NCBI RefSeq assembly: GCF_018617395.1
Contig: NZ_JACSKC010000001.1
Span: 992,001-1,056,000 of the forward strand
DNA: 64,000 nt
Origin: Exiguobacterium sp. s48
GTDB taxonomy: Bacteria; Bacillota; Bacilli; Exiguobacteriales; Exiguobacteriaceae
Reading direction: 5' to 3'
Shown here piece after piece: positions 17,363 to 25,663 of the stretch. The notes beneath the pieces were generated by a model. That model ran no database searches and was not told the DNA's origin. It saw only the letters and a list, made by a program, of their open reading frames with translations. Each line of letters opens with the position of its first letter. Position 1 is the first letter of the stretch. The position numbers and the translations under genes were made by a program.

Positions 17363-18369
17363 CATTTTTCCTCCTCATAGACGTAATCCAGTGCAGATTC
17401 AGGTGATGCGTACGGTGCTTTATCCGCATATGTCGTCGCTTCATTCACTTCAGCATCGATTTGAGCATCGATTTCGGCAAGTGTATCCGCCGTTGCGATT
17501 CCATCGTTCACAAGTCGTTGACGGAACAATTGAATGCCATCCCGCTCTTTTAATCCTGCCAATTCTTCAGCTGAACGGTATGCTTTGTCATCATCATCTG
17601 ATGAGTGTGGCACGAGACGTTCAACTTCTGCTTCGATGAGCGTCGGTCCTTCTCCACGAAGTGCACGTTCACGCGCTTCTTTCACAGCTGCATAGACTGC
17701 GATCGGGTCTGTCCCGTCAACTGTCACACCTGGCATACCGTAGCCTTTCGCACGGTCTGACACGCGCTCGCATGCCAACTGTTTTGTAAGTGGTACCGAA
17801 ATCGCATACTTGTTGTTCTCACAGAACAAGATGACCGGTAACTTATGGACACCTGCAAAGTTTGCCCCTTCGTGGAAGTCACCTTGGTTCGAAGAGCCTT
17901 CTCCGAACGAGACGAACGTGACGAGTTCTTCTTTCTTCATCTTCGCCGCAAGTGCGATCCCGACCGCATGAGGGACTTGTGTCGTAACCGGAGATGAACC
18001 TGTCACGATGCGATGTTCTTTCGAGCCGAAATGACCAGGCATCTGACGACCGCCAGAGTTTGGATCTTCCGCTTTCGCGAATGCAGACAACATCAAGTCT
18101 CTTGATGTTTGACCAAAGTGAAGGACAACCGCCACGTCACGATAGTAAGGGAGGACATAATCGATCCCTTTCTCGAGTGCGAACGCCGCACCGACCTGTG
18201 CAGCTTCTTGTCCTTGACATGAGACGACGAACGGGATTTTCCCGGCGCGGTTCAACTTCCACATTCGTTCATCGATTTTACGGGCACGAATCATCGTTTC
18301 GTACATCGCTACTAAATCTTGTTTCGTTAAACCAAGCTCTTCATATGAGTTTACAGTCATCTGTTCCAT
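17362..18369 (-). CDS. bkdAA: Branched-chain keto acid dehydrogenase E1 alpha
   Basis: Alpha subunit of the E1 component, 335 residues. The ThDP/Mg motif spans GEGSSNQGDFHEGANFAGVHKLPVIFFCENN-type sequence (about residues 154-185; here VILFCENNKYAISVP). The phosphorylation-loop-like RLVPHSSDDDDKAYR is near residue 260. It decarboxylates the keto acids derived from Leu, Ile and Val and passes the acyl group to BkdB. Overlaps bkdAB by one to four bases. Confidence 0.95.
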   Translation of the reverse strand: MEQMTVNSYEELGLTKQDLVAMYETMIRARKIDERMWKLNRAGKIPFVVSCQGQEAAQVGAAFALEKGIDYVLPYYRDVAVVLHFGQTSRDLMLSAFAKAEDPNSGGRQMPGHFGSKEHRIVTGSSPVTTQVPHAVGIALAAKMKKEELVTFVSFGEGSSNQGDFHEGANFAGVHKLPVILFCENNKYAISVPLTKQLACERVSDRAKGYGMPGVTVDGTDPIAVYAAVKEARERALRGEGPTLIEAEVERLVPHSSDDDDKAYRSAEELAGLKERDGIQLFRQRLVNDGIATADTLAEIDAQIDAEVNEATTYADKAPYASPESALDYVYEEEK

Positions 18370-18381
18370 CCTTGTTCCTCC

Positions 18382-19791
18382 TTAGGCGTGAATCGGTAAT
18401 CCATCAACGGCCAGTGCCGCTTCTTGGAAGGCTTCGCTTAACGCAGGGTGTGGGTGCACGAGTTGTCCCATTTCCCAAGCCGTCGCGTTCAAGACGAGCG
18501 CAAGTCCACCTTCTGTGATGAGTTCAGTCGCTTTCGGTCCGACGATATGAACACCGAGAAGGTCATCTGTTTCTTTGTCCGAAACGAGTTTCACGAATCC
18601 GTCGGCTTGTCCTTCGATTCGCGCTTTCCCGAGTCCGTTAAATCGATACGTTCCCGTCTTCACATCATGTCCGGCATCTTTTGCCGCTTCTTCCGTCAAG
18701 CCGACCGAAGCGACTTCAGGGACGCTGTATACACAACGCGGGATGAGCGCGTAATCAAGTGGTGTTGGTTCAAGTCCAAGAATCGTTTCGACCGCTTTCA
18801 CACCTTCTGCAGATGCAACGTGAGCAAGTTGTAACTTCCCGATGCAGTCACCGATTGCGAAGATATGACGTTCTTTCGTGCGATACTGACTATCGACTTG
18901 AATGATCCCTTTCTCTACGACGATTGACGTGTTTTGAAGTCCTAAGTCTTCCGTATTGGCAACTCGGCCAACCGAAACGAGGACACAGTCAACTTGTAAC
19001 ATTTCTTCCCCGACAGCAAGCTCCACTGCATTTTCGTGAATCAATGTTCGTTCAGCGTCGACCGTCACGCTCTTCTTCACACGCACACCACGCTTTTTCA
19101 ATAAACGCTCTACTTCACGGGAGACAGCCTTGTCCTCAAGTGGAAGCAATCGATCTCCTACTTCGATCAACGTCACGTTCACATCTAAATCGACGAGCAT
19201 CGATGCCCATTCCACTCCGATGACACCGCCACCCACAATCGCAATCGATTCAGGAAGTGTTTCAAAATTGAGAAGGTCGTCTGAGTTCAAGATTCGTTCG
19301 TGATCAAACGGCAATCCAGGAAGTTCACGTGGAATCGAACCCGTGGCGATAATCAATTGATTCGGCAAAATCAGTTCTGACTCACCGCTTTCATCTTCAA
19401 CGGATACGGTCCCTGGTTGTGGTGAAAAGATACTTGGTCCAAGGATTGAGGCTTTTCCACGAAACACTTCAATCTTTCCTTGTTTCATCAAGTGTTCAAT
19501 TCCTTTTTCAAGACCAGCCACAAGATCACGTTTATACGTCTGAGCCCGTTCCATATTGAACGTCACATCTCCTGTTTCTACACCATACGTGGCTCCCTGT
19601 TTCGCAGTTTGATAGACATGGGCAGCCTTTAAAAGAGCTTTCGTAGGGATGCATCCTCTATGTAAGCAGGTGCCGCCTAATTTTCTCGACTCGACGATTG
19701 CGACAGATTTACCAGCCTGTGCCGCCTTGATTGCAGCCACGTATCCTCCTGGTCCTCCACCGATGACGACAACATCAAATTCTCGTGCCAT
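18382..19791 (-). CDS. lpdV: Dihydrolipoyl dehydrogenase (BKDH E3)
   Basis: FAD enzyme that re-oxidises the lipoyl group with NAD. From ATG 19791 (site GAGGGGGAT) the protein has 469 residues. It has VVVIGGGPGGYVAAI for FAD, the redox-active GGTCLHRGCIP disulfide, the NAD fold VGGGVIGVEWASM, ATG/FAIGDC and the C-terminal HPHPALSE with the catalytic His/Glu. A longer reading to 19848 is rejected because it would run deep into buk. The chosen start already overlaps the end of buk by 17 bases. Confidence 0.95.
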   Translation of the reverse strand: MAREFDVVVIGGGPGGYVAAIKAAQAGKSVAIVESRKLGGTCLHRGCIPTKALLKAAHVYQTAKQGATYGVETGDVTFNMERAQTYKRDLVAGLEKGIEHLMKQGKIEVFRGKASILGPSIFSPQPGTVSVEDESGESELILPNQLIIATGSIPRELPGLPFDHERILNSDDLLNFETLPESIAIVGGGVIGVEWASMLVDLDVNVTLIEVGDRLLPLEDKAVSREVERLLKKRGVRVKKSVTVDAERTLIHENAVELAVGEEMLQVDCVLVSVGRVANTEDLGLQNTSIVVEKGIIQVDSQYRTKERHIFAIGDCIGKLQLAHVASAEGVKAVETILGLEPTPLDYALIPRCVYSVPEVASVGLTEEAAKDAGHDVKTGTYRFNGLGKARIEGQADGFVKLVSDKETDDLLGVHIVGPKATELITEGGLALVLNATAWEMGQLVHPHPALSEAFQEAALAVDGLPIHA

Positions 19792-20866
19792 GTGTATCCC
19801 CCTCATAAACTCGTGCGGTCTCTTCCTTCTCGATGACCCGAAGCGCACCTTCTGCCAAGGCTTTCAATTCATCTTCACCCGGATAAACATAGACCGGCGC
19901 AAGGAATGAGACACGCTCTTTAATTTTTTTAGTCAGCCAGTCAGAATAGGCGATCCCGCCCGTTAGCAAGATGGCATCCACTCGACCAAAGAGCGTCGCA
20001 CCGTGTTTTGAAATCTCTTGAGCGACACGGTAAGCCATCGTCTCATAAAGGAGTCTCGACTCTTCGTCTCCCGACTCCATCCGTTGCTCAATCTCAATGG
20101 CATCGAATGTACCGAGGTGTGCGAACAATCCACCTTGACCGACAATTTTCTTTTTCATTTCCGATTCTTTATACCTGGTACTATAACATAGTTCTACTAC
20201 CTGTCCAACAGGAATTGAACCTGCTCGTTCTGGCGCAAGCGGTCCATCACCGTCAAGTCCGTTGTTCACATCGATGACGCGTCCATACCGATGAGCACCG
20301 ACCGTAATTCCACCACCTAAATGAGCAACAATCAAATTCAGCTCATTGTAATCGCTTCCATTTTCGGTTGCGAAACGTTTGGCGACGGCCTTTTGGTTGA
20401 GGGCATGGAAAATACTGCGACGATTGATTTCAGGAATGCCGGTTTTTCGAGCCAACTCGTCCATCTCATCGACCACGACCGGGTCGACAATGAAACTCGG
20501 GATCCCCTCTTGCTCGCCTATTTTGGATGCGATTAATCCACCAAGGTTAGACGCATGCATACCGAATCTTCCGCTCGTCAAGTCCTCTCGCATGAGATCG
20601 TTGACGGTATACGTTCCTGATGTCATCGGTGCAAGCAAGCCACCACGACCGACGATCGCGGTCAAATCATTGACCGCGATGTCCGTCTCTTCTAACAAGG
20701 CGCGTACTTCTTGCTCACGATGAGGCAACTGCTCTGGAAGTGTGAGACCTGTCACGTCGATCGCATGTCGGACCGTACGTGTCATCACTTCTTCCTTCCC
20801 ATCAAACAATCCAACTTTCGTCGAGGTCGACCCTGGGTTGATTGCAAGAATTAGCCGTTTTGTCAT
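19775..20866 (-). CDS. buk: Butyrate/branched-chain fatty acid kinase
   Basis: Acetokinase-family kinase of 363 residues that interconverts acyl phosphates and acids (isobutyrate, isovalerate). The N-terminal AINPGSTSTKVGLF phosphate loop, LIVAHLGGGITVGAHRYG and VDAILLTGGIAYS are diagnostic. Near residue 225 the sequence CYSTRYKES includes a rare AGG Arg codon. Those bases form a FapR-like operator (20168-20184). It starts one base after bcd ends and overlaps lpdV. Confidence 0.93.
   Translation of the reverse strand: MTKRLILAINPGSTSTKVGLFDGKEEVMTRTVRHAIDVTGLTLPEQLPHREQEVRALLEETDIAVNDLTAIVGRGGLLAPMTSGTYTVNDLMREDLTSGRFGMHASNLGGLIASKIGEQEGIPSFIVDPVVVDEMDELARKTGIPEINRRSIFHALNQKAVAKRFATENGSDYNELNLIVAHLGGGITVGAHRYGRVIDVNNGLDGDGPLAPERAGSIPVGQVVELCYSTRYKESEMKKKIVGQGGLFAHLGTFDAIEIEQRMESGDEESRLLYETMAYRVAQEISKHGATLFGRVDAILLTGGIAYSDWLTKKIKERVSFLAPVYVYPGEDELKALAEGALRVIEKEETARVYEGDTHGTRI
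20168..20184. promoter_or_regulatory. FapR-like operator inside buk
   Basis: TTTATACCTGGTACTAT matches the FapR consensus TTAGTACCTGGTACTAA at 14 of 17 positions. It shares 16 consecutive bases with the site at the accB promoter (37222-37238). It lies within the buk coding region, upstream of lpdV and the dehydrogenase subunits. Confidence 0.45.
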
Positions 20867-20867
20867 C

Positions 20868-21989
20868 TTAGCGTCTCCCTAGAATGCTTTTTTCAACTTT
20901 AAGGAACTGACTGCGTGAACGCGACATCATGTGAATCCGCTCTTCCGCCATCTTATCGGCAGCAACGTGTGTCGGTACACCATCGCGTTCTGCGATTTCA
21001 AAGACGCGCATCATGTTGTCGTAGATGAGTTCGACTTTCTTCATTGCCCGCTCACGGTTGTAGCCTTCAAGTTCGTCTGCGACGTTGATGACTCCACCGG
21101 CATTGATGACGAAGTCTGGTGCGTATAGGATTCCATTTTCGTCGAGCACGTCTCCGTGACGGTCTTCTGCCAATTGGTTATTCGCAGCACCCGCAACGAT
21201 TTGTGCTTTCAATTGTGGGATCGTTTTGTCATTGATGACGGCACCAAGAGCACATGGCGCGAAAATGTCACATTCGACCGCGTAAATCTCATCTGGCTTG
21301 ACGACCGTCGCCCCAAAGTCTGCTTCTGCACGTTTGAGCGCTTCTTCGTTAATATCTGTCACAATCAAATGTGCCCCTTCTTCGTGGAGGTGGCGGCATA
21401 AGTTATAGGCTACGTTTCCGACACCCTGTACGGCAACCGTCTTCCCTGCGAGTGAATCTGTTCCAAATTTCCATTTTGCAGCGGCTTTCATCCCGCGGTA
21501 GACGCCATATGCTGTTACTGGTGATGGGTTACCACTTGAACCGAATGCAGGACTTACGCCCGTGACGTAATCCGTTTCCATGTGGATGAAGTCCATGTCG
21601 GCAACTGTTGTATTCACATCTTCAGCCGTGATGTAACGACCACTGAGCGATTGAACGTATCGTCCGAACGCACGGAAGAGTGCCTCTGACTTATCCGTTT
21701 TCGCGTTTCCGATGATGACAGCTTTTCCGCCTCCAAGATTGAGACCCGCTGCCGCGTTTTTATATGTCATCCCTTTTGCGAGACGCAATACATCCGTGAG
21801 TGCCTCTTCTTCAGATTCATAGTTCCACATACGGAGACCGCCGAGAGCTGGTCCGAGTGTTGTATCATGAATCGCAATAATCGCTTTTAAGCCAGACGCT
21901 TGATCTTGGCAAAATACGATTTGTTCGTAGTCCTCAGATTGTAAGACATCAAAAATACGGAAGCGTGGCTCTGTGTTTGTTTCCATCAT
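20868..21989 (-). CDS. bcd: Leucine dehydrogenase
   Basis: NAD-dependent deaminase of Leu, Ile and Val that feeds keto acids to the BKDH complex. The 373-residue protein has GGLRMWNY, the catalytic Lys in [24 protein letters not shown] (about residues 72-95), the Rossmann motif [11 protein letters not shown] and the binding stretch [24 protein letters not shown] lies 8 bases before the ATG at 21989. Second gene of the bkd operon. Confidence 0.95.
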   Translation of the reverse strand: MMETNTEPRFRIFDVLQSEDYEQIVFCQDQASGLKAIIAIHDTTLGPALGGLRMWNYESEEEALTDVLRLAKGMTYKNAAAGLNLGGGKAVIIGNAKTDKSEALFRAFGRYVQSLSGRYITAEDVNTTVADMDFIHMETDYVTGVSPAFGSSGNPSPVTAYGVYRGMKAAAKWKFGTDSLAGKTVAVQGVGNVAYNLCRHLHEEGAHLIVTDINEEALKRAEADFGATVVKPDEIYAVECDIFAPCALGAVINDKTIPQLKAQIVAGAANNQLAEDRHGDVLDENGILYAPDFVINAGGVINVADELEGYNRERAMKKVELIYDNMMRVFEIAERDGVPTHVAADKMAEERIHMMSRSRSQFLKVEKSILGRR

Positions 21990-22014
21990 GATTAATTCCT
22001 CCTGTTAAGTAAGA

Positions 22015-22914
22015 TTAGTTTTTGGCATGCAACAAAGCGAACGCTAGAGAATACAGCTTCGCCTCGGCAGTATCGGCACGACTTGTCAATACAACAGGGG
22101 CAGATGCGCCGACGACAATCGCCGCTACGCTCGCCTCTGCGAAATACATGATTGATTTATAAAGGACGTTGCCGACCTCTATGTAAGGTACGACTAATAA
22201 ATCGGCTTGACCGGCAACTTCGCTGTTGATGCCCTTTTGTTTTGCAGCGACCATGTCGACTGCATTATCAAGCGCGAGCGGTCCGTCCACGACACAACCT
22301 TTGATTTGTCCTCGCCGGTTCATCTGACTGAGTAACGCGGCATCGAGTGTCGCGTTCATTTGCGGATTGACGACTTCCACCGCTCCGATGGCGGCTACTT
22401 TCGGTGATGCGTAACCAATGTCATGCATCGCTTCCACTGCGTTGTGAATGATTTCGACTTTCTCTTCTAACGTTGGCGCGATATGGATCGCCGCATCCGT
22501 CACCCCAATCAATTTTTCTCGATTCGGGATTTGGAATAACGCGATATGGCTGAGCGTTCGTTTCGTACGAAGTCCAGCTTCTCGGTTGAGGACGGCCTTC
22601 ATAAATGTCGAAGTCGACACCATCCCCTTCATGAGCACGTCCGCCTCTTTGTTTTTTACAGCTAGTGCGGCACGTCGGGCAATCTCAGCGTCACCTTTTG
22701 CATGTAAAATATCAATGGCTGACTCATCGATTCCATGCTGTTCACACAATCTTCGGATTTCTCGGGATTCACCAAATAAAATAAAGCGTGATAATCCATG
22801 ATCCGTAGCGAGTTTAACGGCGCGAATGACTTCTTCGTCCGCTGCCCCCGCGATCGATACGGTACAGCCTTCTAGCTGTTTCGCATTCGTCAGCATCCGT
22901 TCAAAATTCATCAT
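22015..22914 (-). CDS. ptb: Phosphate butyryltransferase
   Basis: Converts acyl-CoA and phosphate to acyl phosphate, ahead of Buk. The 299-residue protein shows the family pattern: DADVLMKGMVST-type segment (ADVLMKGMVSTSTFMKAVLN), LIGVTDAAIHIAP, EVVNPQMNATLDA and the C-terminal VVLTSRADTAEAKLYS. I start it at ATG 22914 behind AAGGGGGG. The extension to 23034 would absorb the sigma-54 promoter. First gene of the bkd operon. Confidence 0.92.
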   Translation of the reverse strand: MMNFERMLTNAKQLEGCTVSIAGAADEEVIRAVKLATDHGLSRFILFGESREIRRLCEQHGIDESAIDILHAKGDAEIARRAALAVKNKEADVLMKGMVSTSTFMKAVLNREAGLRTKRTLSHIALFQIPNREKLIGVTDAAIHIAPTLEEKVEIIHNAVEAMHDIGYASPKVAAIGAVEVVNPQMNATLDAALLSQMNRRGQIKGCVVDGPLALDNAVDMVAAKQKGINSEVAGQADLLVVPYIEVGNVLYKSIMYFAEASVAAIVVGASAPVVLTSRADTAEAKLYSLAFALLHAKN

Positions 22915-22944
22915 TGTCCCCCCCTTGCACTCTACACTATAACA

Positions 22945-22965
22945 TAAGCAAGTTTCTTTCCTAAA
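22945..22965 (-). promoter_or_regulatory. Sigma-54 promoter of the bkd operon
   Basis: Minus-strand TTTAGGAAAGAAACTTGCTTA contains GG-N10-GC with a TTGCT -12 element, the invariant spacing of sigma-54 promoters (GG at 22961-22960, GC at 22949-22948). It lies 31-34 bases before ptb. The upstream gene is a sigma-54 activator, and B. subtilis bkd is SigL/BkdR dependent. Confidence 0.75.
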
Positions 22966-22966
22966 T

Positions 22967-22980
22967 TGTAAGCGCTTTAT
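22967..22980. promoter_or_regulatory. cre-like site at the bkd promoter
   Basis: TGTAAGCGCTTTAT contains the core AAGCGCTT of CcpA catabolite-responsive elements and matches about 12 of 14 consensus positions. It is just upstream of the -24 element, where CcpA could block the activator loop. Confidence 0.5.
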
Positions 22981-23013
22981 AACGTTAATAACCATGCAAT
23001 TATTTTCTTTGTA

Positions 23014-23031
23014 TGCATAAAATTTCATGCA
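23014..23031. promoter_or_regulatory. Putative BkdR enhancer (inverted repeat)
   Basis: TGCAT-N8-ATGCA, with a further ATGCA half at 22994-22998, sits directly after the bkdR stop codon and about 50-70 bases upstream of the -24 element. That is the expected place for an activator site of a sigma-54 promoter. Assignment to BkdR is inference. Confidence 0.5.
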
Positions 23032-23033
23032 CA

Positions 23034-24671
23034 TTATTGCGTGGTCCCTATTTTATTGTACAGTGTTCGAATCGAAATCTTTAAGCGTCGGGCTGCTTCA
23101 GACTTGTTCCCATCCGCTTCTTCAATCGTTCGTTCGATTAAATCACGTTCGTACTTCGCAACCGCCTCATGAAATGTACCGGACTCGACAACTTTTTGGC
23201 TCGTCGAACGATTCGATAACTGTAAGTGGTGAGGTGCGATCCACTGTTCAGAACTCGCCATATAGATCATCGCCCGTCCAATCACATTCTCAAGTTCTCG
23301 TACGTTCCCTTTCCAATGTTGGCTCTTCAGTAAAGACAAGGCATCTTCATCAACACCGCGCACACTGCGCCCATATTCTTGATTCAGTTTACGGATGATG
23401 CGTTCACATAATGCTTCAAGTTCGTTTAATCGCTCTCGAAGAGGCGGAATATGAATCGGCATGCGATTAATGCGGTAATATAAATCTTCTCGGAACGTAC
23501 CGTCTGCCACTTTTTGTTCAAGGTCAGCATTTGTCGCGGCAATGATGCGGACATCGATTGGGATTGCCGTCGTACCACCGACGCGAACGATTTCATTTTC
23601 TTGCAAGACACGCAACAGCTTTACTTGGACATCTAGAGGTAACTCCCCAATCTCGTCAAGAAAGAGTGAACCACCGTCCGCCTCTTCGAAATAACCGGTC
23701 TTTCCACCACGCTTGGCTCCACTAAAGGCACCGTCTTCATATCCGAACAGTTCACTTTCAAGAAGGGTCGGTGAGATGGCCGCACAGTTCACGCGAATGA
23801 ATTTTTTAAATTTACGAGGAGACTCCCCGTGTATGGCGTGTGCGAACAGTTCTTTTCCTGTTCCCGATTCTCCACGAATCAATACCGTCACCGGGGTCAC
23901 AGCGGCAAGTTTTGCTTGCTCGATGACAAATCGCATCGCATCACTCGTCGCAATGATATCGGCAAACTGGTATTTGGCTTCTAAATTTCGAATGCGCGTT
24001 CGCGCCTCTTGTAGTTCATCGCGAAGGGCACGAATCTGTGACACGTCACGGATGACACCAACCGAACCTCGTAACTTTCCTTCCACGATGATTGGTTCCG
24101 CGTTCACAAGAATATCCCGTCGTGTCGCCCCGATTTGCATCCGGATATCCCGAACCCCCTGACCAGTAGATAATACTTTCAAATGGACACTCTCCTGCAT
24201 CCCAATATCTGCTGTTGCCGGTTTGTCGACGACGTCCTCTTTTTTGAACCCTGTCAATCGTGTATAGGATGGATTGATCAAAATGGTGTTACCATGATGG
24301 TCCGCCACTGAAATCGCTTCGCTCGTGCATTCGATAATCGCTTCAAGCATCTGTTGGTTCTGTTTCAATCGCTCGACGACAATACGGATGAATTCCCCTG
24401 GTAAGACGACCGCATCCTTGAAATGATCTTTTAACTGTTCGAACGTCTGATGCTGCCCGGTCGTTTCGATGACAAAATCTAATGTTGCATCAGCATACTG
24501 ATTCCAATCGTCCGTCACAGATATGCCATAACTTTTAGCAAGGGCGATTCCTTCGGCAGATGCGTCAGAATCTACGACCGCAACAATCGTCGCGAGCGGT
24601 GAATCCATCAGCATATGAAGGACCTCGGTTCCCCCTTTTCCTGCCCCCACAATCATCAATCGTTTATTCAT
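23034..24671 (-). CDS. bkdR: BkdR-like sigma-54-dependent transcriptional activator
   Basis: A 545-residue enhancer-binding protein. An N-terminal Rossmann-like domain (about 1-90) begins with LMIVGAGKGGTEVL, a dinucleotide-binding type glycine motif. A PAS domain follows (about 105-215), then an AAA+ domain with Walker A GESGTGKE, the sigma-54 contact loop GAFSGA (a variant of GAFTGA) and Walker B SLFLDEIGELP. A Fis-type helix-turn-helix at the C-terminus includes NKSEAARRLKISIRTLYNKI. It precedes the bkd operon and its sigma-54 promoter. Confidence 0.9.
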   Translation of the reverse strand: MNKRLMIVGAGKGGTEVLHMLMDSPLATIVAVVDSDASAEGIALAKSYGISVTDDWNQYADATLDFVIETTGQHQTFEQLKDHFKDAVVLPGEFIRIVVERLKQNQQMLEAIIECTSEAISVADHHGNTILINPSYTRLTGFKKEDVVDKPATADIGMQESVHLKVLSTGQGVRDIRMQIGATRRDILVNAEPIIVEGKLRGSVGVIRDVSQIRALRDELQEARTRIRNLEAKYQFADIIATSDAMRFVIEQAKLAAVTPVTVLIRGESGTGKELFAHAIHGESPRKFKKFIRVNCAAISPTLLESELFGYEDGAFSGAKRGGKTGYFEEADGGSLFLDEIGELPLDVQVKLLRVLQENEIVRVGGTTAIPIDVRIIAATNADLEQKVADGTFREDLYYRINRMPIHIPPLRERLNELEALCERIIRKLNQEYGRSVRGVDEDALSLLKSQHWKGNVRELENVIGRAMIYMASSEQWIAPHHLQLSNRSTSQKVVESGTFHEAVAKYERDLIERTIEEADGNKSEAARRLKISIRTLYNKIGTTQ

Positions 24672-24805
24672 ACGTATTCCCCCATCATCTTTCTTCTCTA
24701 TTTCATGCTACTGAATCCTAACCTGATGCGCAAGCCGCCCAAAAATAGACCGTGTGGAACGGAGTGATTTCTGTTAAAATAATGTATGGTAAAGGAGGAG
24801 ATTGC

Positions 24806-25054
24806 ATGCGTTTCATTGCGCTTCTAATCTTAATCGTCCCTGGATTATTAGGTGTATACGGAATCAAATTGCTACGCGACAGCTTCTTTTTGAAGACGAG
24901 CGCACCGTTTACATGGATTGATTCACTCGCTGCCGCCTCCATGTTGCAGGGGACGTTTGGACTTCTGCTCGCCATGGGCGGGATCGGATTTGTAGCCGGT
25001 TATATTTTCAACCGCGACAAAAAAACAGGAAAAGTTCAACGATTCGACTCATAA
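24806..25054 (+). CDS. yqzF: DUF2627 membrane protein (YqzF)
   Basis: An 82-residue protein with two transmembrane segments (about 2-20 and 45-68) and the family motif GVYGIKLLRDSFF. DUF2627/YqzF is found beside the bkd cluster and spo0A in other Bacillales. ATG 24806 follows AAAGGAGGAG; the extension to 24752 has no site. Function unknown. It converges on the structured RNA unit and shares its terminator. Confidence 0.88.
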   Translation: MRFIALLILIVPGLLGVYGIKLLRDSFFLKTSAPFTWIDSLAAASMLQGTFGLLLAMGGIGFVAGYIFNRDKKTGKVQRFDS

Positions 25055-25060
25055 GCACAC

Positions 25061-25109
25061 AAAAAAAGGTTCCCTAACTTGACTTCATTTCAAGTGCGGA
25101 ACCTTTTAT
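25061..25109. terminator. Strong bidirectional terminator
   Basis: AAAAGGTTCC/GGAACCTTTT with an inner CTTGA/TCAAG stem. Seven A's on the left give a T7 tail for minus-strand transcripts, and TTTTATT follows on the right. It closes yqzF and the opposing RNA unit. Confidence 0.85.
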
Positions 25110-25584
25110 TCGTATTGAATTGTGATCACTACGGATGATCTCCTTTCCAACTACATCACTTACTTTGACATGATATCCAATGTCTTCTTAATGAAGAAGT
25201 ATGAAAGAACTTTAGTAACTGCCGTCTTGCGTGAACGGAACAAATCCATCCGAGTTACTAACTGTTTAATTATCGGATCATGTCCAACCATCCATCGTGA
25301 AGTCGAACGCTTGCCATAAACTGTTCAACGGTTGACAACACTCCTTTTGGTTAACTGAACGATTTGTTTTTACTATATCAACCCCTAGCTTCGAGCTGAT
25401 GATAGAATCGTCTCGCGAATGAGCGACTGTCGCGACCTCACGTCGGGACATAAACGACTTGAGGTGTCGTTCCCACCTCTGAGCTATGATCGGATAGCGA
25501 ACCGAGATGATTTTATTCTTCAAACACTGCTCCGGAACACGTTTGAAAAGCGTTCATCTGACGCTTGTCCAAGTAACTTGGTAC
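25061..25584 (-). ncRNA. Candidate structured non-coding RNA (about 520 nt)
   Basis: This is the only stretch over 300 bases without a recognisable gene. A minus-strand unit starts near 25584, below a good promoter, and ends at the terminator 25061-25109. Stable inverted repeats line up through it: 25569-25581 (CCAAGT/ACTTGG, at the 5' end), 25548-25566 (AAGCGT/ACGCTT), 25519-25547 (TTCAAAC/GTTTGAA), 25483-25498 (GCTAT/ATAGC), 25461-25479 (GAGGTG/CACCTC) or instead 25435-25465 (ACCTCA/TGAGGT), 25413-25435 (TCGCGA twice), and 25212-25261 (TTAGTAACT/AGTTACTAA). Possible short peptides exist (25249-25160, 29 codons; 25328-25278, 16 codons), but none has both a good ribosome site and a recognisable product. 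I know no family it fits; the OLE RNA, known from this gene neighbourhood in other Firmicutes, is one candidate. Confidence 0.6.
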
Positions 25585-25590
25585 ACCTTT

Positions 25591-25618
25591 ATTATAACAA
25601 AAGCCAGCCTTTTTGCAA
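25591..25618 (-). promoter_or_regulatory. Sigma-A promoter of the structured RNA
   Basis: Minus strand: TTGCAA (25618-25613), 16-base spacer, then TGTTATAAT giving an extended TATAAT -10 (25596-25591). This is one of the best promoter matches in the window. Confidence 0.75.
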
Positions 25619-25627
25619 GCGCTTTCT
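25614..25627. promoter_or_regulatory. cre site over the -35 of the RNA promoter
   Basis: TGCAAGCGCTTTCT fits the CcpA cre consensus at all but one of the scored positions and overlaps the -35 element. CcpA binding here would repress the transcript when glucose is present. Confidence 0.6.
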
Positions 25628-25663
25628 TTCTTAAAGTGAATAAATCTTTTACTGATTGATTCA

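Noticed and set aside
25122-25523. Open frames of 65 and 81 codons on either strand in the gap downstream of spo0A
   Set aside because: Neither has a ribosome site, a plausible start context or a recognisable composition; overlapping hairpins explain the sequence better.
25061-25584. Identification of the RNA as tmRNA, RNase P RNA, 6S RNA or a T-box leader
   Set aside because: The hallmark sequences of these RNAs (tmRNA ends, RNase P core blocks, the T-box GGUGGNACCGCG) are absent on the minus strand.
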